A stretch of 64,000 nucleotides of DNA, from contig JALKFA010000001.1 in NCBI GenBank assembly GCA_024169445.1, positions 5,022,001-5,086,000 on the forward strand, given 5' to 3'. This document shows positions 35,826 to 44,734 of the stretch, one piece after another (the first letter of the stretch is position 1; each line of letters begins with the position of its first letter). Both the position numbers and the translations under genes were made by a program. The stretch is from Buttiauxella agrestis ATCC 33320 (lineage in GTDB: Bacteria > Pseudomonadota > Gammaproteobacteria > Enterobacterales > Enterobacteriaceae). The notes below the pieces were generated by a model that saw nothing but the letters and a program-made list of their open reading frames with translations, was not told the DNA's origin and made no database searches.

Positions 35826-36902
35826 TTATGAATCAGGCGTTAATATCTGGCTCAGCGCCTGAATCAACTGCCGGTTTTCATCTTCGCGACGAACGGCCAC
35901 CCGATAGAAATGGCTATCAAGCCCCGGATAATTTTCACAGTGGCGAATAAGAATACGCTGCGCTAACAGCGCCGATTTCAGGTTAATGTGTTGATGGGTA
36001 CATTTGAAAAACAAGTAGTTGGCGGTAGGTTGCCAGACCACCAGTGACGTAAATTGCTTCAGGGCGTGCCATAAATATTCCCGCTGGCGGGCAATATATT
36101 GGTGGCTCAAATTGATGTAATCGTCATCAGTCAATAAGTGCTGACCCACGAGTGCAGCAAGCCCATTTATCGACCAGGGCTCGCGGTTATCTTTCAGATG
36201 ACGAATAGTCGCCCGGTTACCACTTAGCAAATAGCCAAGCCGCAGACCCGGAATGGCAAAAAATTTGGTCAGCGAACGTAACAGGTAGAGATAATTCGAA
36301 TGCACCAAACGCGCAGCCAGGCTTGATCCTTGAGGAAGAAAATCAATAAAAGCTTCATCAACAATCAGCGCTATCTGGCTCGTTTCACACAGTTCTGCCA
36401 GTTCATTTAACAGCTGCGCGTCGGGCATCAACCCTGTTGGATTATTCGGCGTGGCAATAAACAGGCAGTCAGGCCGTTGTTGACGAACAGCTTCTAGCAG
36501 CTGTTGATCGGGCTGAAAACCCTGTGACTCTTCTAAGCGATATTCAATTACCCGACAACCCTGCTGCGCCAGCGCCCGGCGGTATTCCGCAAAACCGGGC
36601 ACCAGAAGCATGGCGCTGCGTGGCGATAACGCGCGCACCAGGCCGTAAATCAGTTCCGTGGCACCATTACCGGCAATAACCTGTTCAACATCGCAGTGAT
36701 TGGCCGACGCCAGCGCCTGATGAAGGTGACGATATTCAACATCCGGATAGCGCTCAATAAGTTCCAGATGAGTAGTGATGAGCGACTTAACTCGCGCAGA
36801 TAAACCCAGCGGATTGATATTGGCACTGAAATCCAGCAGAGCTTCTGGCGCAATACCGAGCTGTTGGGCGATTTCGACACTATTCCCACCATGTTCACTC
36901 AT
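35826..36902 (-). CDS. cobD: L-threonine-O-3-phosphate decarboxylase CobD
   Basis: A 358-residue PLP enzyme of the histidinol-phosphate aminotransferase fold that decarboxylates phosphothreonine to aminopropanol phosphate. It shows 'HGGN' near the start, 'LLDFSANINPLG', 'ATPNNPTGLMP', 'LIVDEAFIDFLP' and the Schiff-base Lys in 'RSLTKFFAIPGLRLGY' (K213). The ATG at 36902 (GGGAG 6 nt upstream) is chosen over one at 36917 that overlaps the SUMT stop, because it matches the Salmonella CobD N-terminus. Confidence 0.93.
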   Translation of the reverse strand: MSEHGGNSVEIAQQLGIAPEALLDFSANINPLGLSARVKSLITTHLELIERYPDVEYRHLHQALASANHCDVEQVIAGNGATELIYGLVRALSPRSAMLLVPGFAEYRRALAQQGCRVIEYRLEESQGFQPDQQLLEAVRQQRPDCLFIATPNNPTGLMPDAQLLNELAELCETSQIALIVDEAFIDFLPQGSSLAARLVHSNYLYLLRSLTKFFAIPGLRLGYLLSGNRATIRHLKDNREPWSINGLAALVGQHLLTDDDYINLSHQYIARQREYLWHALKQFTSLVVWQPTANYLFFKCTHQHINLKSALLAQRILIRHCENYPGLDSHFYRVAVRREDENRQLIQALSQILTPDS

Positions 36903-36916
36903 TGGCCGCTCCCGCA

Positions 36917-37687
36917 TTAGCAGACCATTTCCTGGATCTCTATCTGGGTGGCCGTAAACGCTAACACGTCATGCAGATTCACCACCTCACCGATAACAAT
37001 CAGTGCCGGGGCGTGAAGTTGCTGACGCTCAACTTCCAGATGAAGGGTGGCAAGTGTTCCCCGCGCCACTTGCTGGCGTGCCTGGCTGGCGTACATCACC
37101 ACCGCAGCTGGCGTGTCTGCTGACTTTCCACCGGCGATGAGTTGCTGGCAAATTTCGCTCAGGCGGGTCATTCCCATCAGGATAACCAGCGTGCCGTCGA
37201 GCTGCGCAAAGGCATGCCAGTTTTGCGGGTCATTCCCCTGGCACATATGGCCGGTAATGATATGGAAACTGGAGGCGTAATCACGATGCGTCACCGGGAT
37301 CCCCGCGTACACTAAGCCGCCAATCGCGGAACTGATGCCAGGTACCACCTCGAATTTCAACCCTTCTTTGGCCAGTTCTTCCACTTCTTCCGCACCACGG
37401 CCAAAAACATACGGGTCCCCGCCTTTTAGACGGACAACCTGTTTGTTCATGCGGGCATATTCCACGAGGATGGCATTAATTTCTGACTGAGGAATCGGGT
37501 GGTGATTGGGGTTTTTACCAACGTTAATAATGAGACAGTTTTTTGGCGCCTGTTTTAATAGTTCAGGGTTAACTAACCGGTCGTGAACAATCACTTCTGC
37601 GTGACGGATCGCATGTAATCCTTTTACGGTAATTAAAGAAACATCACCGGGGCCAGCACCAACAAGCCAGACTTTCCCTTCATTCAT
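36917..37687 (-). CDS. cobA: Stand-alone uroporphyrinogen-III C-methyltransferase (SUMT)
   Basis: A 256-residue SAM methylase making precorrin-2. It contains 'VWLVGAGPGDVSLITVKG', 'VRLKGGDPYVFGRGAEE', 'VVPGISSAIGGLVYAGIPVTHR' and 'LVILMGMTRL'. Unlike CysG it has no siroheme oxidase/chelatase domain, so it is dedicated to feeding cobalamin synthesis; CbiK then needs a precorrin-2 dehydrogenase, probably from CysG elsewhere. The name cobA here follows the SUMT usage, not the adenosyltransferase. It heads a two-gene operon with cobD, divergent from the glutamate mutase operon. Confidence 0.93.
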   Translation of the reverse strand: MNEGKVWLVGAGPGDVSLITVKGLHAIRHAEVIVHDRLVNPELLKQAPKNCLIINVGKNPNHHPIPQSEINAILVEYARMNKQVVRLKGGDPYVFGRGAEEVEELAKEGLKFEVVPGISSAIGGLVYAGIPVTHRDYASSFHIITGHMCQGNDPQNWHAFAQLDGTLVILMGMTRLSEICQQLIAGGKSADTPAAVVMYASQARQQVARGTLATLHLEVERQQLHAPALIVIGEVVNLHDVLAFTATQIEIQEMVC

Positions 37688-38363
37688 AGAATCATCCTAA
37701 ATGGTCAGTATTAAAATTAACGGCAACATCGTAATTTGGCGCTTAAATTCACGCACATTATTCAGGAGTCTTCTTTAAAAATACTTGATGGGCTTCTCAT
37801 TATTTATTGAGTTTAAAGAAAGATCTCATACGCAAATATCAAAAATCGGCAAATAGAGACTGATGATTAATTTAATTAAGTCTGTTTGCTGCCGACACAG
37901 CAAATTAACACATCAATATTAACATCTTATTAACTAAAAAACCCATAATCACCTGACACCTATTTATATAGCACCTGCAGTACACACTTAATAAATAAAA
38001 AACCGTTAAGCAATTCACACTTTTATTTATAGAGCCTTCTTAATTAATTATTATTCATGAATGCATTTAGATTAAACACAAAATAAGATTCAGATCACAA
38101 ACATGAAAACACACCTGTTCACCATTATAATTAAAATAATAAAAACCCCAGAAAAAATAATCATAACACACTGATATTAAACATTATTTATAAAACACAC
38201 TTCACAACAATCATTTTTAGAAAGATATTCTGAAAATAGATCAATTGCTTCAATTACATCAGACAAAGAAACTCCAGCTCAGTTAAAAGGCGCAATCAGC
38301 CTGCGCAATAAATAATAGCAATAGCTCTTACTTTCTGATTATCAGCCCTACAGAGGATTATTA
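37688..38363. other. Long AT-rich divergent promoter region between SUMT and glutamate mutase genes
   Basis: 676 bp without a credible gene, very AT-rich, separating the leftward SUMT-cobD operon from the rightward glutamate mutase operon. No riboswitch-like B12 box was recognised here. A weak CRP-like site is noted at 38082-38101. Its length and composition suggest an H-NS-bound or multiply regulated promoter region, but I cannot define promoters. Confidence 0.6.
38082..38101. promoter_or_regulatory. Possible CRP site upstream of glutamate mutase operon
   Basis: TAAGA-N6-TCACA at 38084-38099 matches the right half of TGTGA-N6-TCACA fully and the left half at three of five positions. It lies ~265 bp upstream of glmS. 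Catabolite control of glutamate fermentation would make sense, but the match is weak. Confidence 0.25.
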
Positions 38364-38795
38364 ATGAAAAAATCAACACTTGTTATTGGCGTCATTGGTG
38401 CTGACTGCCATGCGGTAGGCAATAAAGTTTTGGATCGCGTTTTTACTGCCCATGATTTTCGCGTAATCAATCTTGGGGTGATGGTGAGCCAGGATGAATA
38501 TATCGATGCTGCTATCGAAACGGGTGCCGATGCGATTGTGGTGTCGTCAATTTATGGCCACGGTGACATCGACTGCCTCGGTCTGCGCGAGCGTTGTATT
38601 GAACGCGGTATCGGCGACATTCTGCTGTACGTTGGCGGCAACCTGGTGGTCGGCAAGCATGACTTTGGGGATATCGAGACCAAGTTCAAAGAGATGGGCT
38701 TTAACCGCGTCTTTGCCCCAAGCCACGATCTTGAAAGTGTTTGTTCTCTGATAACAAACGACATTGACCAACGCTGCCTTGAAGAGGCCATCTGA
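38364..38795 (+). CDS. glmS: Glutamate mutase sigma (B12-binding) subunit GlmS
   Basis: A 143-residue cobalamin-binding subunit of methylaspartate (glutamate) mutase. The base-off/His-on motif DxHxxG is present as 'GADCHAVGNKVLD' (D14, H16, G19), followed by 'VSSIYGHGDID' and 'YVGGNLVVG' of the B12-binding fold. With GlmE it isomerises L-glutamate to (2S,3S)-3-methylaspartate. First gene of the operon; its stop overlaps the glmL start (TGATG). The symbol is the mutase name, unrelated to glucosamine synthase. Confidence 0.95.
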   Translation: MKKSTLVIGVIGADCHAVGNKVLDRVFTAHDFRVINLGVMVSQDEYIDAAIETGADAIVVSSIYGHGDIDCLGLRERCIERGIGDILLYVGGNLVVGKHDFGDIETKFKEMGFNRVFAPSHDLESVCSLITNDIDQRCLEEAI

Positions 38796-40183
38796 TGCAA
38801 ATTGTCTCTGTCGACATCGGCTCGACGTGGACCAAAGCAGCCCTCTTCGCTCGGGAGGGGGATGCGTTAACGTTGGTGAACCACGTCCTGACCCCAACCA
38901 CAACGCACCACCTGGCTGACGGTTTCTTTGCCAGCCTGAATCAGGTGCTCAATGTTGCCGATGCTCGCCCACTGCTCAACAGCGGTGAAGTGACGCTGAA
39001 ATACTCCTCATCTGCGAAAGGCGGTCTTGCCGTTGCCGCAATGGGGCTGGTGCCGTCAATCACCCTGGAATCCGCGAAAGTCACCGCCCACTCAGCAGGG
39101 GCGAAAATCGCGCAGTATTACTCGTACAAGCTGAATCGCCACGACATCAAGGCGCTGGAAACCACACCTCCCGACATTCTGCTCTTTGCCGGTGGCACCG
39201 ACGGTGGGGAAGAAAGTTACGGCCTGGCCAACGCCCATGCGCTGGCAGAGTCAAACCTGGATTGCGCCATTATCTACGCCGGTAACCGCGACATTCAGGA
39301 CGATGTGCAGACGATCCTCGGGCATAAAGATCTGACCACGGTAGACAACATTCTACCGGATCTCGATCACCCGAATCCGTATGCCGCGCGGCAGGCGATT
39401 TGCGATCTCTTTTTATCACGGATCGTCAAAGGAAAAGGCCTGGACGTCATCGTCGGGGAAACGGGTGAGGAGCCGATGCCGACTCCGTGGACCGTTTATG
39501 AACTGGTGAAAGCGATCAGCGATTCCGACAGCTCGTGGAAGGAGTTCATGCTGATCGATATGGGTGGCGCGACCACCGATATTTACTCCACCAGCAACAA
39601 TACCCTTTCTCCTGACACCGTGTTGCACGGCGTGCCTGAACCCTTCGTCAAACGCACCGTAGAAGGTGATTTGGGGATGCGTGTCTCGGCCATGGTGGTC
39701 GGCGAAAGCACCAGGGAACTGGTGAACGTGCTCTTCGCGCATCAGCCGCAACGCCAGGAAGCTTTTTATCGCTATCTGCAACATCTGGTGGCGCATCCCG
39801 ATTATCTGCCGTGTAACGAGGAAGAAAAATATTTCGACACCGTACTGGCAGGGTTGTGTGTCGGCTACGCCAGCGAACGTCATGCGGGCACCAAAAAACA
39901 GGTGTGCACCTGCGTGGGTAGTGTCGATTTGCAGATGGGACGTGACCTGACCACCGTTCGTCGTGTTGTCGGGTCCGGCGGATGGCTTTCACGCGCCAAC
40001 CGGTTCGACATCCACAACTGGATGAAATACCGCGAACTTGACGATGACGGCAGACGCATTCTGCTCCCCACCCAATTTGAATATTACCGCGATTCAAAAG
40101 GCTTGTTACCGCTGCTGGCAAACGTCGCCAGGCTTTATCCGCAGCTCGCCGCTCGCACCAGCATTCAATGTTTAACCCTATAG
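38795..40183 (+). CDS. glmL: Glutamate mutase accessory/reactivation protein GlmL (MutL)
   Basis: A 462-residue ASKHA-fold ATPase found between the two mutase subunits in glutamate fermenters. The N-terminal phosphate loop is 'VSVDIGSTWTKAALF' and the second is 'MLIDMGGATTDIYS'; 'ASSAKGGLAVAAMGLVP'-type residues follow the first domain. It is thought to reactivate mutase by swapping damaged cobalamin, like other B12-enzyme reactivases. It overlaps glmS by 1 bp and precedes glmE by 15 bp. Confidence 0.92.
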   Translation: MQIVSVDIGSTWTKAALFAREGDALTLVNHVLTPTTTHHLADGFFASLNQVLNVADARPLLNSGEVTLKYSSSAKGGLAVAAMGLVPSITLESAKVTAHSAGAKIAQYYSYKLNRHDIKALETTPPDILLFAGGTDGGEESYGLANAHALAESNLDCAIIYAGNRDIQDDVQTILGHKDLTTVDNILPDLDHPNPYAARQAICDLFLSRIVKGKGLDVIVGETGEEPMPTPWTVYELVKAISDSDSSWKEFMLIDMGGATTDIYSTSNNTLSPDTVLHGVPEPFVKRTVEGDLGMRVSAMVVGESTRELVNVLFAHQPQRQEAFYRYLQHLVAHPDYLPCNEEEKYFDTVLAGLCVGYASERHAGTKKQVCTCVGSVDLQMGRDLTTVRRVVGSGGWLSRANRFDIHNWMKYRELDDDGRRILLPTQFEYYRDSKGLLPLLANVARLYPQLAARTSIQCLTL

Positions 40184-40198
40184 ATAAGGCAGCAACGA

Positions 40199-41644
40199 AT
40201 GGAACTCCGTAATAAAAAGTTAACCCATGATGAATTCATGACCGAACGGCACCAGGTTCTTCAGACCTGGCATACCGGTAAGGACGTTGAAAACTTTGAA
40301 GATGGCGTGAAGTACCAACAAACAATTCCTGAGAAAAAACGCTTCTCTCACGCTCTGCTGAAAGCCGATCAGGAAGGCAAAACCCTGAGCCAGCCACGTG
40401 CAGGCGTGGCATTAATGGATGAGCACATCGAACTGCTCAAAACGTTGCAGGAAGAGTGTGACCTGCTGCCTTCCACCATTGATGCCTATACCCGTCTGAA
40501 CCGCTACGAAGAAGCCGCCGTCGGGATTCAGAAATCCATTGAAGCCGGGACGTCTAAGCTGAACGGCCTGCCGGTCGTCAACCACGGTGTGGCTGCCTGC
40601 CGTCGTTTGACCGAAACGCTGGAAAAACCGCTGCAAATTCGCCACGGTACGCCGGATGCACGCCTGCTGGCAGAGATCTCCATGGCCAGTGGCTTTACCA
40701 GCTACGAAGGCGGCGGCATCTCCTACAACATTCCTTACGCTAAGCGCGTCACGCTAGAAAAATCGATCCGTGACTGGCAGTACTGCGACCGTCTGATGGG
40801 CCTGTATGAAGAACATGGTATTCGCATTAACCGCGAACCGTTCGGCCCGCTGACCGGCACGCTTATCCCGCCATTCATGTCGCATTCCGTGGCGATCATT
40901 GAAGGTTTGCTGGCGCTGGAACAGGGCGTGAAATCTATTACCGTCGGCTACGGCCAGGTGGGAAGCCTGACTCAGGACATCGCCGCGATTCAGTCGCTGC
41001 GCGAGTTGTCTCATGAGTATTTCCATAACTACGGCTTCGACGATTACGAGCTGAGCACCGTATTCCACCAGTGGATGGGTGGCTTCCCGGAAGACGAAGC
41101 TAAAGCCTTCGGCATTATCTCCTGGGGTGCGGCGGTAGCGGGTATGTCCGGTGCCACTAAGGTGATCACCAAGAGCCCACACGAAGCCTTCGGTATCCCT
41201 ACCGCGGCGGCTAACGCCCAGGGTCTGAAAGCTTCACGCCAGATGCTCAACATGGTCAGCGACCAGAAATTCCCACCATGCCCTGCCGTCGATCAGGAAG
41301 TGTCTCTGATTAAGAGCGAAGTGCGTGCCGTGCTGAAGAAAGTCTTCGAGCTGGGCAATGGCGATATTGCTCGCGGTACGGTGCTGGCCTTTGAAGCAGG
41401 CGTACTGGATGTGCCATTCGCTCCGGCTTCCTGTAACGCAGGCAAAATTTTACCGGTGCGCGATAACTATGGCGCCATTCGTATTCTTGATGCCGGAGCG
41501 GTTCCGCTGCCGGAAGACATTCTGGCCCTGCACCACGATTACGTCGCAGAGCGCGCGCAATTCGAAGGCCGCAAACCTTCATTCCAGATGGTTATTGATG
41601 ACATCAACGCTGTATCCCACAGTAAATTAATAGGAAGACCATGA
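40199..41644 (+). CDS. glmE: Glutamate mutase epsilon (catalytic) subunit GlmE
   Basis: A 481-residue TIM-barrel catalytic subunit. Conserved stretches include 'RAGVALMDEHIELLK', 'GLPVVNHGVAACRRLTE', 'RHGTPDARLLAEI', 'SYEGGGISYNIPYAK' and 'TVGYGQVGSLTQD'. It forms the active site over adenosylcobalamin with GlmS. The stop TGA overlaps the methylaspartase ATG region, indicating coupling. Full length for the family. Confidence 0.96.
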   Translation: MELRNKKLTHDEFMTERHQVLQTWHTGKDVENFEDGVKYQQTIPEKKRFSHALLKADQEGKTLSQPRAGVALMDEHIELLKTLQEECDLLPSTIDAYTRLNRYEEAAVGIQKSIEAGTSKLNGLPVVNHGVAACRRLTETLEKPLQIRHGTPDARLLAEISMASGFTSYEGGGISYNIPYAKRVTLEKSIRDWQYCDRLMGLYEEHGIRINREPFGPLTGTLIPPFMSHSVAIIEGLLALEQGVKSITVGYGQVGSLTQDIAAIQSLRELSHEYFHNYGFDDYELSTVFHQWMGGFPEDEAKAFGIISWGAAVAGMSGATKVITKSPHEAFGIPTAAANAQGLKASRQMLNMVSDQKFPPCPAVDQEVSLIKSEVRAVLKKVFELGNGDIARGTVLAFEAGVLDVPFAPASCNAGKILPVRDNYGAIRILDAGAVPLPEDILALHHDYVAERAQFEGRKPSFQMVIDDINAVSHSKLIGRP

Positions 41645-42885
41645 TGAAAATTAAACAAGCGCTTTTCACCGCAGGCTACTCCTCATTTTATTTTGACGAT
41701 CAACAAGCTATTAAAGACGGTGCCGGACATGACGGCTTCATCTATACCGGCGAACCGGTCACGCCAGGTTTCACAGCGGTGCGTCAGGCGGGGGAATGCG
41801 TTTCGGTACAACTGATTCTTGAAAATGGTGCGGTTGCCGTCGGCGACTGTGCGGCAGTGCAATATTCAGGGGCGGGTGGCCGTGACCCGCTGTTCCTGGC
41901 GGCAAACTTTATTCCTTTCCTCAACGACCATATCAAACCGTTGCTGGAAGGCCGCGATGTCGATGCGTTCCTGCCGAATGCGCGCTTCTTCGACACGTTA
42001 ATGATCGACGGGCATCTGCTGCATACCGCTGTGCGTTATGGTCTTTCTCAGGCGCTGCTCGATGCCACCGCGCTGGCAACCGGCTGCCTGAAAGCGGAAG
42101 TGGTCTGTAATGAATGGCAGTTGCCATGCGTTCCGGAAGCGATTCCATTATTCGGCCAGAGCGGCGATGACCGCTATATCGCGGTCGATAAAATGATCCT
42201 TAAAGGTGTGGATGTCCTGCCGCATGCGCTGATCAACAACGTGGAGCAGAAGCTCGGTTTTCACGGTGAGAAACTGCGTGAATATGTGCGCTGGTTGTCT
42301 GACCGCATTCTGAAACTGCGCACCAGCGAGAAATACCAACCGACCCTGCATATCGACGTCTACGGCACCATTGGCCTGATTTTCGATATGGACACGGTGC
42401 GCTGCGCCGAGTACATCGCCAGCCTGGAAAAAGAAGCACAGGGCCTGCCGCTGTACATTGAAGGTCCGGTGGATGCCGGTAATAAACCGGATCAGATCCG
42501 CATGCTGACCGAGATTACCCATGAGCTGACTCGTCTGGGTTCCGGTGTGAAGATCGTCGCCGACGAATGGTGTAACACCTATCAGGATATCGTTGATTTC
42601 ACCGATGCGGGCAGTTGCCACATGGTGCAGATCAAAACCCCGGACCTGGGTGGCATTCACAACATCGTTGACGCCGTGCTCTATTGCAACAAACACGGTA
42701 TGGAAGCCTACCAGGGCGGTACCTGTAACGAAACCGAGATCAGTGCTCGCACTTGCGTACACGTGGCGCTAGCCGCTCGTCCAATGCGTATGTTGATAAA
42801 GCCTGGTATGGGCTTCGATGAAGGGCTCAATATTGTGTTCAACGAAATGAACCGCACTATTGCGCTGTTGCAGACAAAGGATTGA
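41641..42885 (+). CDS. mal: 3-Methylaspartate ammonia-lyase
   Basis: A 414-residue enolase-superfamily enzyme that deaminates threo-3-methylaspartate to mesaconate. From the second Met it reads 'MKIKQALFTAGYSSFYFDDQ', nearly identical to the Citrobacter amalonaticus enzyme as recalled. The active-site 'HMVQIKTPDLGG' with catalytic Lys and 'QGGTCNETEISA' are intact. Two adjacent ATGs (41641, 41644) are possible starts, both served by TAGGAAG. The very high similarity supports direct functional transfer. Confidence 0.95.
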   Translation: MMKIKQALFTAGYSSFYFDDQQAIKDGAGHDGFIYTGEPVTPGFTAVRQAGECVSVQLILENGAVAVGDCAAVQYSGAGGRDPLFLAANFIPFLNDHIKPLLEGRDVDAFLPNARFFDTLMIDGHLLHTAVRYGLSQALLDATALATGCLKAEVVCNEWQLPCVPEAIPLFGQSGDDRYIAVDKMILKGVDVLPHALINNVEQKLGFHGEKLREYVRWLSDRILKLRTSEKYQPTLHIDVYGTIGLIFDMDTVRCAEYIASLEKEAQGLPLYIEGPVDAGNKPDQIRMLTEITHELTRLGSGVKIVADEWCNTYQDIVDFTDAGSCHMVQIKTPDLGGIHNIVDAVLYCNKHGMEAYQGGTCNETEISARTCVHVALAARPMRMLIKPGMGFDEGLNIVFNEMNRTIALLQTKD

Positions 42886-42888
42886 GAA

Positions 42889-44259
42889 ATGGCACGCACA
42901 TTTAAGATCTTGTCACCGACGGCTATCCTGGGTTATGGCTTCCCGGAAGAGAGCTTTCGCAAAGCCATGCTGGAATCACCGGATCTGATTGCGGTTGACG
43001 CGGGATCCTCCGATCCTGGCCCTCATTATTTAGGGGCAGGCAAACCGTTCACCGATCGGGCAGGCGTTAAACGCGATCTGCGCTATATGATCACCGCGGG
43101 TGTTAACCACAACATTCCGGTGGTGATTGGCACCGCCGGAGGCTCCGGCGCCGCACCGCATCTGGAATGGTGCCGCCAGATAATCCTCGAGATCGCGCAA
43201 GAAGAGAATTTAAGCTTCTCGATGGCGTTGATCCCGTCGGATGTCGACAAAGCCACGGTTCATCAGGCGCTGGATAACGGTGCGATTACCGCGCTGGATT
43301 TTGTCCCTGAACTGACCCACGAGGCGATTGAAGAGAGCACTTACATCGTCGCGCAAATGGGTATCGAACCTTTCCAGCGTGCGCTGGAAGCGGGTGCGCA
43401 GGTGGTGTTGGGCGGACGTGCTTACGATCCGGCCTGCTTCGCCGCGCTGCCCATCATGAAAGGGTTTGATGAAGGGCTGGCGCTGCACTGCGGGAAGATC
43501 CTCGAATGTGCGGCCATTGCCGCAACGCCAGGTTCCGGTTCGGATTGCGCGATGGGCATCATTGATGAACACGGCTTTACGCTCAAAACATTCAATCCGA
43601 AGCGCAAATTTACCGAGACTTCAGCGGCAGCACACACGTTGTATGAGAAGTCGGATCCGTACTTCCTGCCAGGCCCTGGCGGCGTGCTGAATCTGAAAGG
43701 CTGTAGCTTCAAGGCCGTTAACGACGGTGAAGTGTACGTTAGCGGTTCACGTCACGAAGAAACGCCTTATGCGCTGAAACTCGAAGGTGCGCGCCAGGTA
43801 GGTTTCCGTTGCCTGACCATCGCCGGGACACGCGACCCGATTATGATTGCCGGCATCGACACCATTCTTGAAGAGGTGAAAGCCAGCGTGGCGAGCAACC
43901 TCTCGCTCAATGACGACAGCATCCGCATCACGTTCCATCTGTATGGCAAAAACGGTGTCATGGGTATCCATGAACCGATGCAAACAGCCGGACATGAGCT
44001 GGGGATTTTGTTGGACGTGGTCGCGCCGACTCAGGAGATCGCCAACAGCGTTTGTTCGCTGGTGCGCTCTACCCTGCTGCACTACGGCTATGAAAACCGC
44101 ATGGCGACCGCAGGCAACCTCGCCTTCCCGTTCTCGCCATCCGACATTCAAAGCGGGCCAGTGTATGAGTTCTCGATCTATCACCTGATTGAAGCGAACG
44201 ACGACCTACGTTTTGATTTCACCCTTGAACAGGTGACGCCAGAAGGAGTTCAGGCATGA
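42889..44259 (+). CDS. AtuA-family (DUF1446) protein of the glutamate operon
   Basis: A 456-residue protein of the DUF1446/acyclic-terpene-utilisation AtuA family. Visible conserved stretches are 'VDAGSSDPGPHYLGAG', 'VIGTAGGSGAAPHLEW', 'VVLGGRAYDPACFAALP' and 'GPGGVLNLKGC'. The reaction is not established for this family. It starts 3 bp after methylaspartase and overlaps the DUF4387 gene, so the pair is tied to the 3-methylaspartate pathway. A role downstream of mesaconate (citramalate handling) is plausible because no citramalate lyase genes are present here; this is inference. Confidence 0.8.
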   Translation: MARTFKILSPTAILGYGFPEESFRKAMLESPDLIAVDAGSSDPGPHYLGAGKPFTDRAGVKRDLRYMITAGVNHNIPVVIGTAGGSGAAPHLEWCRQIILEIAQEENLSFSMALIPSDVDKATVHQALDNGAITALDFVPELTHEAIEESTYIVAQMGIEPFQRALEAGAQVVLGGRAYDPACFAALPIMKGFDEGLALHCGKILECAAIAATPGSGSDCAMGIIDEHGFTLKTFNPKRKFTETSAAAHTLYEKSDPYFLPGPGGVLNLKGCSFKAVNDGEVYVSGSRHEETPYALKLEGARQVGFRCLTIAGTRDPIMIAGIDTILEEVKASVASNLSLNDDSIRITFHLYGKNGVMGIHEPMQTAGHELGILLDVVAPTQEIANSVCSLVRSTLLHYGYENRMATAGNLAFPFSPSDIQSGPVYEFSIYHLIEANDDLRFDFTLEQVTPEGVQA

Positions 44260-44573
44260 AACAGTCAATCTGCTCATTGGCGCAGGTCATTCGTTCTAAA
44301 AACGCCGGACCGTACGAACTGGTATTAGATATTTTATTTAAAACCCGTGAAGACTATCAGCGCGTAAAAGCATCTGAGCAATTAACACCACAGCTTATTG
44401 CCGATTTGTATCACGTCGAGCCTGAATTTGTTCACCGCATTATCTGGTTTGACCCAGCCAACGCGGTAAAGATTGTCATGCCTCGCGATATTATTTCAGG
44501 AAGCGTCGGTGACAATGATGTTTATGGTGCCCAGCAACATGCACCATTATTAAGCATTCAGTTCGACCTGTAG
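44256..44573 (+). CDS. DUF4387 small partner of the AtuA-family protein
   Basis: A 105-residue protein. 'ICSLAQVIRSKNAGPYELVLDILF' at the N-terminus and 'IIWFDPANAVKIVMPRDIISGSVGDNDVYGAQQHAPLL' toward the end are typical of DUF4387, which is often adjacent to AtuA-type genes or fused to their C-terminus. It overlaps the AtuA gene by 4 bp, suggesting a heteromeric enzyme. Function unknown. Confidence 0.8.
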   Translation: MKQSICSLAQVIRSKNAGPYELVLDILFKTREDYQRVKASEQLTPQLIADLYHVEPEFVHRIIWFDPANAVKIVMPRDIISGSVGDNDVYGAQQHAPLLSIQFDL

Positions 44574-44597
44574 TAAAAATAATACAACAACATTAAA

Positions 44598-44632
44598 TGG
44601 TGTGCGGAATATTGCTGTATCCCAGCACACCA
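44598..44632. terminator. Stem-loop after the DUF4387 gene
   Basis: TGGTGTGC (44598-44605) pairs perfectly with GCACACCA (44625-44632) across a 19-nt loop. It is followed by AT-rich sequence without a strong T-run; it may attenuate rather than terminate before the transporter gene. Confidence 0.45.
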
Positions 44633-44734
44633 AATTATTCATGCGGTTGGTCATAAACAGGTGTGTGCCTTGGTAGCTGCGGGGTACACGCCGCCCTACA
44701 CCTTAATACCCAACCATTATCCGATGGAGTAAAC

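Noticed and set aside
33535-38363. CRISPR array
   Set aside because: The regular repeats at 35 kb are 88-bp BIME units with REP palindromes and constant spacers, not short repeats with unique spacers; no cas genes are present.
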